Shown here: positions 11,722 to 23,700 of the stretch, in pieces
Numbering within the stretch: position 1 is the stretch's first letter
Layout: each line of letters begins with the position of its first letter
Assembly (NCBI GenBank): GCA_034769895.1
Contig: CM068373.1
Span: 199,000,134 to 199,064,133 of the forward strand
Direction of reading: 5' to 3'
Length of the DNA stretch: 64,000 nucleotides
DNA from: Magicicada septendecula
Taxonomy: Eukaryota; Arthropoda; Insecta; Hemiptera; Cicadidae
Position numbers and translations under genes: made by a program
Notes under the pieces: generated by a model
What the model was told of the DNA's origin: nothing
Database searches by the model: none
The model's input: the letters and a program-made list of their open reading frames with translations, nothing else

Positions 11722-13998
11722 TGTTAGTGTATTGTGTAGCGTAGTGTTAAGTGAAGCGCAAACACGTCCACTAAAACAGAATAGCTTAAATCTTCTTCAC
11801 TTAACACGCATGGTTTACTACTAGCGTGTTGATAATGTAAGTTAATAACTGAATTCAAATCATGTTAAAGTTAACAACTAACTACCGCCTCATTACAGTA
11901 TCTAGCCGTGCAAACATTTGTCTCCTCTTAGATATCTGATTTTGCAAACGTTAACGCTTAGTTATTTACTTTGAGTTAATTATAATCAATTATAGTTCGT
12001 ACACCCGGATTACGCTAATCCGTACTGACTCCTTAATAAAACACGTGTCGTTCTTTCACGTGATTTTCAGATATCCTCATATGTTAGATGAGATAAAAAC
12101 ATTTGCTTAAGTGTATGTAAGTACACAGGCGCACATATATGTTTTATAATTGCTACACAATCTCTTCTTCACACTCACAGAAGAATAGTCACAGTATTCA
12201 GAAACTATAAAGAAGAATCAGAAGGTAATTCAAATAAAAAAGACCATTTATCAATGACAGAGTAGAGTAGAAGTTACAGTAATATTGCGTATATTGCTTG
12301 AAATTCATACGAAAATCGTTATCATTATGGTGTTTTTAACAGTTTAGAACCATACAATTATTCCGCTTCACCAGTGGTTCAGTGGACATTCACATTTAAA
12401 AGGCAAATACCTTAATTAAAATTACAAGACGTAACAGCGTTACTTAAAAGACATTTATGCAAAATGCCTGGGTAGATTTAAGAAACGCAACCGTATTAAC
12501 AAATATTACAAATATGGGGATTAGTTAAATTCATAATATTGAGGAAGAATGAATAGCCTAAGTGTGATAAAGCTTGTGAGGTTTTGACTTAATTGCTTAA
12601 CAGAAATACATTGATTAATTTTTTAATTTTGATTAGCCTTGACAAACTAATAAACATATTAATAAATAACACTTTGTATTCTATTATTTGTATTTAAGAA
12701 AAATATATTTTGTTACTATTTTATATAAATTATACATGCAGTAATCAAGGAATATACATTGTAATTGGTACATATAGCAATTCAAGTCAAAAATATGTTA
12801 TAACTGAATACAGAGTGTAGGAATGTTCAAATAAGTTAGGAATGTTACAAATAAGTTCAGATAATTAAATAAGTCAGTACATAATTAAATTTTATTATTA
12901 TTATTTTTCACACACTAGCAGAATTAACAACAATAATAATAATAGTTATTATTACTATTTTTATTATGAGGATAATTTTTATACGTATTATTAGTTCTGG
13001 GTATATTTTGACTGTTAAAATTTCAGTAACTTTAAAGATGTACGATGTTTTAAGAAAACATACAAGACGATGTACTATGTACGGGATTAAATTATCATTC
13101 AGAATAGCCAAAAAAAAAAAAAAAAACGGGAAGTCTATGCTACAAAGATGTGCTACAAACTTTATTTTACGCAGCTTTTCTTAACTTGAAGTGTATTTCC
13201 TGTGAATTTGCTCGTATTTAAGAGGTCGGATTGCAAAGTTTTAATTACCTGTCCTATGTACTTAGATCAAATGCAAATGTAATTTATTGTTTGAATAATA
13301 TTTAAAATGTATAAACACAATTTTTTATATACTAATAAACGCTACTGATTTATGACTGTCAAAATAACAGGCATAGTTTGCAGAAAATTGTATTTTCTCC
13401 GGATTATCCGACTCGGCTAACCGCCACATTACGTCGGATAGAGCCAAGTTCGTTGTACCTATATAAAAGGTAATTTATTTCTTTAAAAAATATTATCTTT
13501 CTTTCTTTCTTAATATAACATAAATGTCGCTTGGCAGATGACAATAAAAGAGAACGTTTTACGAATTCAGTTTATAACAGGCATGTTACGACAATCTTTG
13601 GTTGTGTATCCCATAGAAGAACCGTACTTTACAGATTAAGGGTTACACGACTGGGAACAAAATTAACAGAAATTAATAAAATAAGAAAAAAATAAAAATT
13701 TATTTATTGCGCTTGGAAGGCAATATTGAAAAAATATACACATATATTTTAACTAGGAAGGGACAATTAGCACGATATGTTGTTACAATTCGTATGAAAA
13801 ATTGTAGAATATTGTTTTAAAATTGTTACAACTCTGTATAAAACATTTAGACGCTCGACTAAATTACTTGTTGAATGCAGTAGCAGAACTATTGATGTCG
13901 CCCTTCTGTTCTATTCGTTAGAAGGAAAACAACGGCAAATAGCTGATGAAAGTGATGAATTCATTTTTTCATTTTGTTTTAATTGTCTCCAAGTCACG
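11722..13998. other. AT-rich gene-free DNA
   Basis: No credible coding frame was seen. A poly-A run occurs at about 13,110-13,126. Short CCGGATTA patches near 12,002 and CCGGATTATCCGAC near 13,398 recall Tigger ends but cannot be paired confidently. Confidence 0.4.
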
Positions 13999-14073
13999 TT
14001 ACTATCTATTTAGAATTAATATTAGGCAATTACCTGTATTAACTTCCGTCTTGTGACTTATTTGGTTTTTTCC

Positions 14074-14119
14074 TTAAAACGACGCGTTTCGAGGATAAAT
14101 CCTCATCATCAGGTTTCAA
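14074..14119 (-). ncRNA. Hammerhead-like ribozyme motif, left arm
   Basis: On the minus strand the order is a 7-bp stem I strand, CUGAUGA, an extra U, stem II GAGG/CCUC with an AUUUAU loop, GAAA, the tetranucleotide CGCG, UC, and the closing stem I strand (TTGAAAC with GTTTTAA, one G-U pair). It is the mirror image of 14,280-14,325. The core boxes are intact. The extra U between A9 and stem II departs from the canonical core. Confidence 0.6.
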
Positions 14120-14279
14120 TACTATAAAAACAACAAATTCACCCAAAAGGGGTCGTCAAGTAGTTAAAACACACAAAGAAACTGTGTCGGTGTTAAATTA
14201 TGTGTGGTGTTTTTGTGTTTCTTTGTGTGTTTTAACTAGTTGACGACCCCTTTTGGGTGAATTTGTTGTTTTTATAGTA

Positions 14280-14325
14280 TTGAAACCTGATGATGAGGAT
14301 TTATCCTCGAAACGCGTCGTTTTAA
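14280..14325 (+). ncRNA. Hammerhead-like ribozyme motif, right arm
   Basis: It has the same architecture as the left arm: stem I 14280-14286 with 14319-14325, CUGAUGA 14287-14293, extra U 14294, stem II 14295-14298 with 14305-14308, GAAA 14309-14312, minimal stem III CGCG 14313-14316, and predicted cleavage after UC 14317-14318. Self-complementary ACGCGU could form stem III between two molecules. Minimal type I hammerheads are known in Penelope-like element termini. Confidence 0.62.
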
Positions 14326-14400
14326 GGAAAAAACCAAATAAGTCACAAGACGGAAGTTAATACAGGTAATTGCCTAATATTAATTCTAAATAGTTAGTAA

Positions 14401-15371
14401 AGTGATGAAAGCTGATTGAGAGTGGAATATTTGTTTTGTCGGCTTACTTTGGACGAGCTCAGTCAAAGTACGCAACATTTGTTTCATTGATTTGTTGAAG
14501 CTAAAGTAAATATTATGCTATATTGTACTTTACTGCAATCCAGGAAAAGTATAGATATTAACATCTTGTGTTTTACGATTAGCCGAAATATTGACTTAGG
14601 ATAACATACCGTTATCCAGACTTTGTTTTACGTATATGTATTCACAACAAAGTTTAATCATATGCTCACTTCTTTATTAAAGCATATTCACTTTTTAGAT
14701 TGGTGCAGCGCATTGTATACTAGACAGTTTACTGCTCCCTCGTAATAGTAACATAAACCGTGACTTCAGTATCAGTGACGCTGAAACGATGATCTAAACG
14801 TTTTCTGCTTCATAAGAAGCAAGACATGCCACCATGTGGTAAATGAACTCAAGTCAACGAACACTGAGCCAATTAAATTCCTTAAGAATTGCAAAATAAA
14901 AACAAGAAGATTGAAAAGGAAGTAACCCTTTAAACTGGTTTAGTGACGCAATGTATACGTTTCTAAATATCTATTTGATTTTTCCAACAAAATTAAATGT
15001 AAATATTATAATACTTATTAGTACTACAGCTTGTTAGTAACATTAGTTTTAGTATATTTTCTTTTTTTATTGAGAATTCTGACGACAGACTACCTTATAT
15101 TAACCGTGTGATACCAAAGTAAGACAATGTGGTTATAATGTTACGCCGAGATTATATTCAAATTTCCTACGTGGTTATGGAAACACTAGAGCTCTTGTCT
15201 AGTATGATAACTTACCTCATCCACTGTCATAACTTGACCTCGCCTAACGACGTCTCTTGGCTTCGTTCAATACTATCACTTACCTTATCCAGAAACAAGG
15301 CTTAACCTTATCCAGTACAATATGTTAAGAATGTTAATAAAATAGTGTTACAATGGTGGTAGCGGATTTTT
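14401..15371. other. AT-rich gene-free DNA
   Basis: No gene or repeat structure was seen. Confidence 0.4.
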
Positions 15372-15650
15372 GTGTTTAAGCAGTGGTAATAGAATAACTG
15401 ACAAGAGATGAAATTGTTATTAAATATTTTGTTTAGATTTTATATGAACAATGAACAACGATTCTACAAGCTTACGAGTGTCTTAAACACACTATCCAAC
15501 AAATTGCAAGTATCACCAAATTTTCAGTATTGCAATAAAGAATATAAATTAAAAATTACAGATTTCCGCAATCAATTTTCACAATTATCACTTTACACAA
15601 AACCGATATAAAACACATTTCCGGCAAAACACAATGTATCGCATATCAAA
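15372..15650 (+). repeat. Diverged dispersed repeat, copy B
   Basis: It aligns with 3,855-4,143 (see copy A). Both copies end in an ACACAATG-TATCGC/CATCGC block followed by ATCAAAA. The small ORF inside is not conserved between the copies, so it is unlikely to be coding. Confidence 0.4.
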
Positions 15651-16450
15651 AAACCGACTGGCTGCTTGGAGAACGGAGGTTTTATACTTTGCCTGTGTCA
15701 TGTAATGTGTGAAAAAATCAAATCGACCGGTAAAAATCAAATTTTACCGGATGCCGGTAAAACAATCGACAACAATCTGGAAGGTGCGTCGAGAACGTGC
15801 TAGAGCATTGCGTAATTCTATCGCTCACAAAAAGCGTGCAAAACGTCACGTAGCCGCAGATGTTATCTACTTTCTCAGCGTAACAATATATCGAATTTTT
15901 ATAATCCGAATGTTTATAACACCATGGACTTTCAGATTAAATATTGTTTCGCCATTACAGAATAGTCTACATGTTTTTCAGCTATCCCACCGGACTCCAG
16001 TTGTAATGTGTGTTTGCGTACATATTGCTGCTACTTTGAGGTGAAGGACAATTACGTGACACTTGTCACGCGTCCGTTAACGAGGGTATTCCAAACTTTA
16101 CCGGTCCACGCGCGTTGTGTTCAAGGCAGCAAGAAATTACGCTCTAGTGGTTTCTAGTAGTGCTGACGCGTATTATGGATTATTCTGGAATCTCAGCGTG
16201 GTATAAATATAAGCACTCAGCGACGCTTACTCCAATTTATGTGGCGATTGATTCAAGTGAGGTTCGAGTTATTATCGGGCAAATTACACAGTGCGTTTCG
16301 AATGGTGTATTATTGAGAAGTGATTATAGTGCTGAATTCTTTATAGTTGACATTATTATTTGTGTGGACAGATTAATCTGAATTATTGTACGAGTGTAAT
16401 CTTGTTGAATAACCTGTTGATTTCAAACTGTTAATTGAAATTAATTAATG
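15651..16450. other. Gene-free DNA with slightly higher GC
   Basis: Open frames at 15,709-16,044 and 16,160-16,381 show no recognisable domain or similarity. I see no promoter, repeat or RNA gene. Confidence 0.35.
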
Positions 16451-16458
16451 CCGGTGAT

Positions 16459-17327
16459 CAGTGGAGGCTGGTAATGTTTTTAACTGGGGGGGGGGGAATT
16501 TGTTTGGACCCATATGTAACAAAAGTCATCAATAGAAACTAAATTATTGCTATTATCATGAAATAATTGTAAAATTGAACCTTTTGCTTTACTAATAAAA
16601 GTATTGTTAATATCAAAAACCTACCTTGCTAACTACCAATATTTAAACGTTTTTTGAAACTGAAATTATTTATAACCCTAAGCGGTTCACGTTCCTAAAC
16701 TTAAATACTTAATAAATTATGTTATTAAATGCATGTATTGCTAAATAAAATATATTTGTTCGCTACCCTATTTGTTTCTAACAAATACGCACAGAACACA
16801 CAGGCTCAGGCCTACACAGAATAAGTTACACGTTTATGTACACAAGATTCGACAAAAACACTATCTTAGACAGAATACACTGCCTAATAAAGAGTAAATT
16901 ATTAGGACATAACGTTTACACAAAAAGTACAACAAGAACGCAATCAAAACTATATAAAACACAAGAGAAATATGTGCACTTTAAACAGCAACAGAGGAGT
17001 TATGAACACGGTTCTCTATGAAAATAGCTGCGAAATCAGAAAGCGGGCAGAGCCCCACTTGTAATGGCTGATGCTGATTTAAATGCATAAACATGTGTAC
17101 ACGTCTCTTACCCCGCTCCCCGCATGACCGGCCAATGCAGGGAGGACGACAGCGAAAACGTCCGGCTGCGGGTCCATGCCGAAAACATCGGGTGATCGCT
17201 ATTAGTCGCCCCAAAAATAACTTTCAATAAGGATACTACACATTATAGTTATATTATTGAGAAGTTTAATTTGCAAATTAAGTGGGAGGGCTGCGCCCTT
17301 TTGCCCTCCCTGTACGAGCCGCCACTG
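16459..17327 (+). mobile_element. Non-autonomous hAT element (869 bp)
   Basis: The termini are CAGTGGAGGCTGGT at the left and, read inward from the right, CAGTGGCGGCTCGT. Each abuts a perfect 8-bp target duplication, CCGGTGAT, at 16451-16458 and 17328-17335. The interior has no transposase frame. A run of about nine G lies near the left end, and the right subterminal region (GGGAGGGCAAAAGGGCGCAG on the minus strand) is GC-rich. Confidence 0.88.
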
Positions 17328-17335
17328 CCGGTGAT

Positions 17336-20300
17336 TATTGACTTAATTGGTGTCTTGTATTTTGTTTTCCACTATACCATACGACGATCAGTAGACCGTC
17401 GTAACAGTGTGATTCAGATATTGATAAGTATTTAACTTTCAAACCATGTTAGATCTCTCAAGAGTCATGTGCAAGGACGCTGATATATAAAGAGTATATT
17501 GAACTAAAATCGTGGAAACAATCTTTATTACTAGAGTTGCTATGTATTTTGGGCTCTGATCTTGGCTTTAAAAATTAATTATAAACCTTATCTAGTTCAA
17601 TATAGAACAACAGTACATCGGTCGACTCTGGCAGAACTTCAACATCCAAACCCGAATCGCCGTCTTTGTCTAATTTCCGCTTGAAAAACGATTAACTTTT
17701 TATTTGTGAGTAAACTTTTTTCTGGTATTGCTGGTACTGCCTGCAGTTAATCAAGTGTAGGGGTGAACTGTGTACAGTCGGAGGGTGTGAAAATTACATT
17801 AGGGCATCAGGTAGTTGGCTCCTGATTCCGGTCCTACAGCGGAGGCCATTTTAAACGTTACAAGTATAATTGCGCTATAAACACGTACTTAGACGTTGAA
17901 TATTGTTACAACACAAATAAGCCACCCCAGTACCAGGGATAAAAAAGATAATATTAAAAATAAATATACTTCATATCAAATAAAATGATTAAATATAAAT
18001 AAAATATAAAAACTATGACACGAAAAACGACGACATTACCCAACCCAAGTGATTGACCAAACAAATAGGAAACAAACAAAGAAGGGATAAAACCAAAACC
18101 AAAGGAGAATAAAGACAATTGAAGGAAGTGAACGAATTCCTACAACTAAATAAAATCAAACCAGGCGAGAAGGGAAGAACCGAAGAAAAATTAAGTCAAT
18201 TAAAAATGAAGAAGAAGGAGAAGAAGCAGAAAAATGAAGCCAATTAAAAATGAAGAAGGAGAAGAAGCAGAAAAATGAAGAGGAAACAAAGTGAAACCAA
18301 GGGATAAGAAACATCACATATGAAAGGGACAAATGGTACACTCAAATATAGAATATTGTGAATAAAACCAATAAGTATCCAATACTGGATATAAATATTA
18401 TTGTAAATGAAACCTGTTTTAAACCAAAACAGTAAAGTAATCTAGTAAAGAAAAGTACACTAACCCAAAAATTAGAGTTAGAGATAGTAAAATATATAGA
18501 AAAATATCATTAATACTATGTATAATTTATAATGAAAAAATAGTGAGATGGTGAGAAAGTGAGAAAGAGAAATAATTATAGGGATTACCCAATAAGAAAC
18601 ACTTAATGTAAACAGATAAAAAGTGCAATAGTGAAGGAGTAAATACCCCAAAATAGTGAGTGTATCAGTGATAAACACCAATTAATTAAAGGTGAAAGTG
18701 ATAAGTGAAAAAAGATATTGTAAATGATGAAAAAATAGTAATAGATAAGAAAACACTTAGTAAATCATTGATGAACCAATAAATGATTTAAGAGTGAGCT
18801 TATAAAAAATATATTATATAGTTAAGAATAATTAGAAATAGTATTTAAAGTAGAGATAGATAAAGGATATGATGTCATTCAGGGGAGAAAGCCCATGTAA
18901 GATGAACAGTTTGTGTTAACATGGAATGGAGAAGGTGATTAGTAAAGAATTAAGAAAATAAGTATATAATTAATAAACACCTATGTTATTAGGGAAAATA
19001 AATTAAATAAATTTGAAGGAAGTGATGATATTTCTCACTCAAAATAATAGCAAAAGAATGAAATGTATGTTAAACCAACAGTAACTAATAACTTGTAAAG
19101 AATTGTTCATGTTAATTTTATGGATAGGATATGGCTGAAGGAAGCTTACAGTCCATAGGCCTAATTGTTATATTTTAAGTATTAAGATATAGAAAATAAT
19201 CTTGACATATAATCAGAACACAAACAAATTCAAGACACAACAACCACCAAACAAATCAATTGAAACAACAGGACAAAAAGCTTTGTAATAAAATGAAATA
19301 TAATTAGAATATAATAAGTAAAAATAATCAGTGGCTACTTAGGCCTAAGAAATGCCTAACTGTCAAAACCAATAATAACAAACTGTATAAAATCCACCAG
19401 GAAATTAACAAATCTAAGGCAAGTAACTAGCCAAAAATTATGTATAAATCATTTTAAAAGAAACATGTTACAATAAGAGTTTAAATTAAAAGAAATATGT
19501 AATTATCAAAAGTCAGCATAATTAGTCAAAAGTTAATATCTAATAGAACATGACCTTATGAGGTATGATTTTAATCTTTGAAAGGAAATAAATACAATAG
19601 TGATAATATTTAATACCCAGAAGGTAAGACAGAAGAATAAAATCAATCAGAAAATATATGATAAATTTGAATAAAAATTTCAAATATAATAACAATGCTT
19701 TCAATCTCGGCCTTAACCAATCAAAGGGTTTCAGTTACCATAGAAACGGGCCGTTGGTTACTAATTTTCCGTTAAATTTACTTACTTAGAAAAATGACGC
19801 TTGGGTAGTAGGGACGCAAGATTCTGTATGACCGAAATTTTATTTTAAAAAGTTTAAAAAACATTCAGAAGTCAACAACATGAACCAGTGACAAGGAGAT
19901 GAAGAGTTTCAACGATTAACAGATGTCCAGGAACAAAATAAACGAAAATTAAATAGCAGAAATTCCCAAGACAAATTAGAAGAAGATGCCAGCAGCATAA
20001 GGCACTCCAAATTTGATGAAATTTCTATTACCCTAGGACAACGACCTATCACAACCTTCTGAATGATAAGTATCATTTAAATACAATATTCCCAGGAATA
20101 AAAGCACTTTATATATTTCTCATATCAATAAAAAACTGTCACTATAAAGTAAAAATAATTATCTTTCAAGGATTGAATAATATAAACTTACGTTACAAAA
20201 TTGTTAACTAAAAAATAACCTCGCACTAATCTGCGAAATTTGTAACAACTATTACTACACTGCCGAACAATTTGTAAAAACACTTTATACTATTTAAGTA

Positions 20301-20700
20301 CGGATAAGGTACGGTAGTGTACTTTCTTAATGTAACCATATTTTATGTTTTCTTTATAATCCAAAGAACTCCAGATTTTGAACGAGTCAATATATAGTGT
20401 ACAAACAGAGGCCATATCGGCAGCAGAATAACTCGTTTCAAATCTAATTTCGTCAGCCGTGAGATTTGTGTTACATGTTTTACGCCGGAGCAATTTTATA
20501 AAAAAACTGACTTATAATTGTTTATTTCATAGGAAGTTGTATAATATGTGTGTGTTAGCGATTTCACTGAGCAGACAACTAGCGCTCTTGCCATATGGGC
20601 AATACAGTAAGCTGTACAGAGGCGGGAATCATTCGAACGCTCGAGCTGTCAACGCTGATAACACCAATCTAACTTGTTAATTCACAAATTTAATTGTTTC
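17336..20700. other. Gene-free DNA with strong purine bias on the plus strand
   Basis: From about 17,930 to 19,700 the plus strand is dominated by A and G (GAAGAAGGAGAAGAAG-type runs near 18,210 and 18,260, the latter a local duplication of about 40 bp). No protein family is recognisable. The texture resembles the mirror image of 31,913-36,330, so an old LTR or retrotransposon untranslated region is possible, but I found no firm alignment. Confidence 0.35.
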
Positions 20701-20711
20701 AAAATAAATAA

Positions 20712-20737
20712 TATGGCGCCACCCGGGATTCGCAACC
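20712..20737 (+). other. tRNA 3'-end-like segment, possible primer-binding site
   Basis: TGGCGCCACCCGGGATTC followed by GCAACCCC reads as the complement of a tRNA 3' end including CCA and the T-arm. That is how an LTR-retrotransposon primer-binding site looks. No paired LTR or coding region could be linked to it, so it may be a relic or a chance match. Confidence 0.3.
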
Positions 20738-23700
20738 CCTATGAAATTACAGGTAGGTTGTGCTGATAATTGTGACAACGCTACGGACTTCGGTAGCAAC
20801 AACCATTAATGTAACGACAGGTGTGAGACTAACACACCACACTAACACTTGCTACACATAAAAAACAGGTGTACACATTTTACAGATACAACAACCACAC
20901 GATTACTTCGTTACAATATAAATTGAAACCTCTAAATCCATCTGGATTAGAGCATTCTCAATGTTAGTTTTGTTGATTGCGAATGTTCTTTACAGCAAAA
21001 GTCGAGATTATTGGGATAGCACTAAATTGTGGCACCACAGCTTGGTTTGGTTCTACTGTCTCCTACTCAGATTACATGTACAAAATACTGTTTCGTACAT
21101 ATCTGTTTCAGCTACATACGGAACACACCAGCGGCAGGTATACAATTAATTTTACAGTTGGCGGGCTAAAAATAATAACTAATTTTAATTAGTTTTAAGT
21201 AAAATAAAATATTTCTACCAAATTTTATTTTCTTGTTTAAAAATACTTGAAAAATTAAAAAATGTAAGGAAAATTAATACAAATTGTTATTTCCACGAGA
21301 CCAATTTCTTTGTAAAAAAGACAAACAGAGAATGAAACGTAGTGTTCTAGTTTATTCTGTTCCAGACAATGCGACAACAGTGTTCTGGCAACTGTGTATA
21401 CGTAGTTTTGGTTGCGTAAAACCAGTTACCATGTTGAGTTATTGATACAAAATCATATATATTGTTACACTCCGTTTTATCTCGTACCCGTTGAAGCCTT
21501 ACCTTGCTTTGCAAATCTATTATCTTACTTTATTTCGCTGATGTTATTTGTTGTTAGTTTCCCGATTTAAGGCGCCAAATTGTTTTATTTTCCCAAAACA
21601 ATTAAAAGGATTCTTCTTATTTAATTCTTATTTTCTCTTATTTCACTTTAATTCGACTCACCTTGGTCTGGTTGTTAATTCGAATTTTCGTTCCAAAAAA
21701 TAGGGGTTACCAACCTCTATTTTTGGTAAAATATTTCCACCTTGGCTATATGAATGTATAAATTGTTAGTAATATTAACATAAGTTAAAGATACAATTAA
21801 CAATAAGCAATACGGTATTATTTTCTAGTGTTTTTTAATTAATTTCCTTTTTAAAACAAAATAAAATATTTTTATAACATATATTTTTGCTTTAACTTTC
21901 GTTTTTTATTTGCTCAGCGGTTGGCAACTGTTCACAGTTTTCAGGGTCTGCTGGTTAATATGTTGTGTTTTATTTTAATTATTTCTAAGTTTGCTGAGTC
22001 CTTGCGATTACAGACAAAATGAACAACAGGTCTTTAGAAAGTACAAAACTTCACATAAAACAAACTTAAATATTACACAGTTCTTAATAAATTACTTCTT
22101 AGGTTATATTACAAGTATTGGTTCAAAGTTGTTGAATAGGTTAATATTTCGTTTTAGAAAAAGTCTCCAATGTCCGATAAATTGATCACCATAAATTAAA
22201 AAATTAATAAAGATATAAACTGATTGTTCCTAGTTTATTCCTTAAGTGAGTGTTTATATAAAGTTTGTTACTGAGTGAAAAAGTGTCACAGTGTAGATTA
22301 GTCCTTTTGCATTTAGTTGTTAAGTTAATTTACACTCATCACATTCCTTTACATCTGATTTGTCTCTCTCTGAGTTCGTTTTTCTTTTATAATTTATTAA
22401 GTAGATTTTTCTTTTGATTTTAAATAATTCTGGCTATTAAATCTCTTCTTGTCATACAATAATTATTCCTCATCTCATTAGTGTTTATTACAATTTCATT
22501 TCTATTTAATTTATTACTTTTAAATTATTATATTGAGCTGCATATAATTTTTGATCTGCCCTTCTCTGAATCTAAAAATGGACTCCCGGTTTTTTCTGTT
22601 AATGTTTGGTTGTCAAGGTACCCTCATACTCTTATTGGTGGAAAATCTTGTTTACATTGTTAGATTTTGCTAATGAAATTTTACAAAATTAATAAATATT
22701 TTTTAAATTATCATAACTTTCTTATACTACCTTGAATTCCTAAGATAATAACATTATTGCATTACATTTCTTTTATAATTTAATTAGAAACCAAACATGA
22801 CTAGTTTCTGTTCAGTATTTACTGATTTACTATTTTAACAACTTTATTTTTATATTAATTATTTTGTAACTGGTTCTTTTGATATACTTTAGGTGTCCTT
22901 AAATTTATATTATCAATTTTAATAGTATTACCTACATTTTGTTCTTACTTACTATTGCTGTTATATTAAATTTTACAAATTACTGTTTTTTCACTCTAGG
23001 CTCATTAGGCCTAAATCACCTGACTTTCTTTATACAGTTATTATAACATATTTCATGAGTTTCATGAAACAGAACTATTTCAAACATATCTACAAAAAAT
23101 AAATATATAAAATTTAATGATTCTTAATCATTTTCAAAACATAATACTATTCCTTCTAACATGCTATGCACATGCTATTTTTTAATACATGGCATACCTT
23201 CCTACTCTCATCAACTAGCATTCATTTACCATTCTTTTTTACTCTTATATATATTCCTTTTACCACGAACAGATAACTATAACTATTACTTAACTAGTAT
23301 TTTCTTAATTAAAATATGACTATTAATTCTACTTATTCCACTTGGATAGGCCTATTATGCCTTAGCTTTTCCACATTATAAATCCATCACTTTTTTACAC
23401 AAACATTACTTATTATTTATTTTACACATTTTTACTACTGCTGTAATATTAATTAGTATAATTTCCTTGGGTCTGTTATGCACATTAATCTTATTACTCA
23501 CTATTTTTCTTTCTTTTCTTCACCTTGATTTCACCACACAACTGACCTTATCATTAATATTGGGTATTTTTTTATATGGAGGATTTATTAACTTCCTATT
23601 CTAATAACAATATTATTTAATATTACTCATTTTACATTTAGATATTGGTAATTTTACATCATACTTCTGACTATAGCTTTGTACTTTCATTATTATATTT

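Larger units (their letters stand above)
13999..14400. mobile_element. Fold-back element made of two inverted Penelope-type terminal repeats
   Basis: Two arms of about 184 bp (13,999-14,182 and 14,217-14,400) are near-perfect inverted copies around a 34-nt spacer. Only a few mismatches are visible, for example GTAGTT against CTAGTT near the centre and near the outer ends. Each arm contains the hammerhead-like motif annotated separately. There is no ORF. The hammerhead link to Penelope-like elements suggests paired terminal repeats without the coding interior. No target duplication could be identified. Confidence 0.6.

Noticed and set aside
12002-13445. CCGGATTA-type patches as the missing 3' end of the Tigger element
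   Set aside because: They do not mirror the 5' terminus closely enough, and the 88-bp host duplication at 7,144 already shows that the Tigger fragment ends there.
15709-16044. 111-codon ORF on the plus strand
   Set aside because: No motif, no homologous copy in the window, and composition like background.
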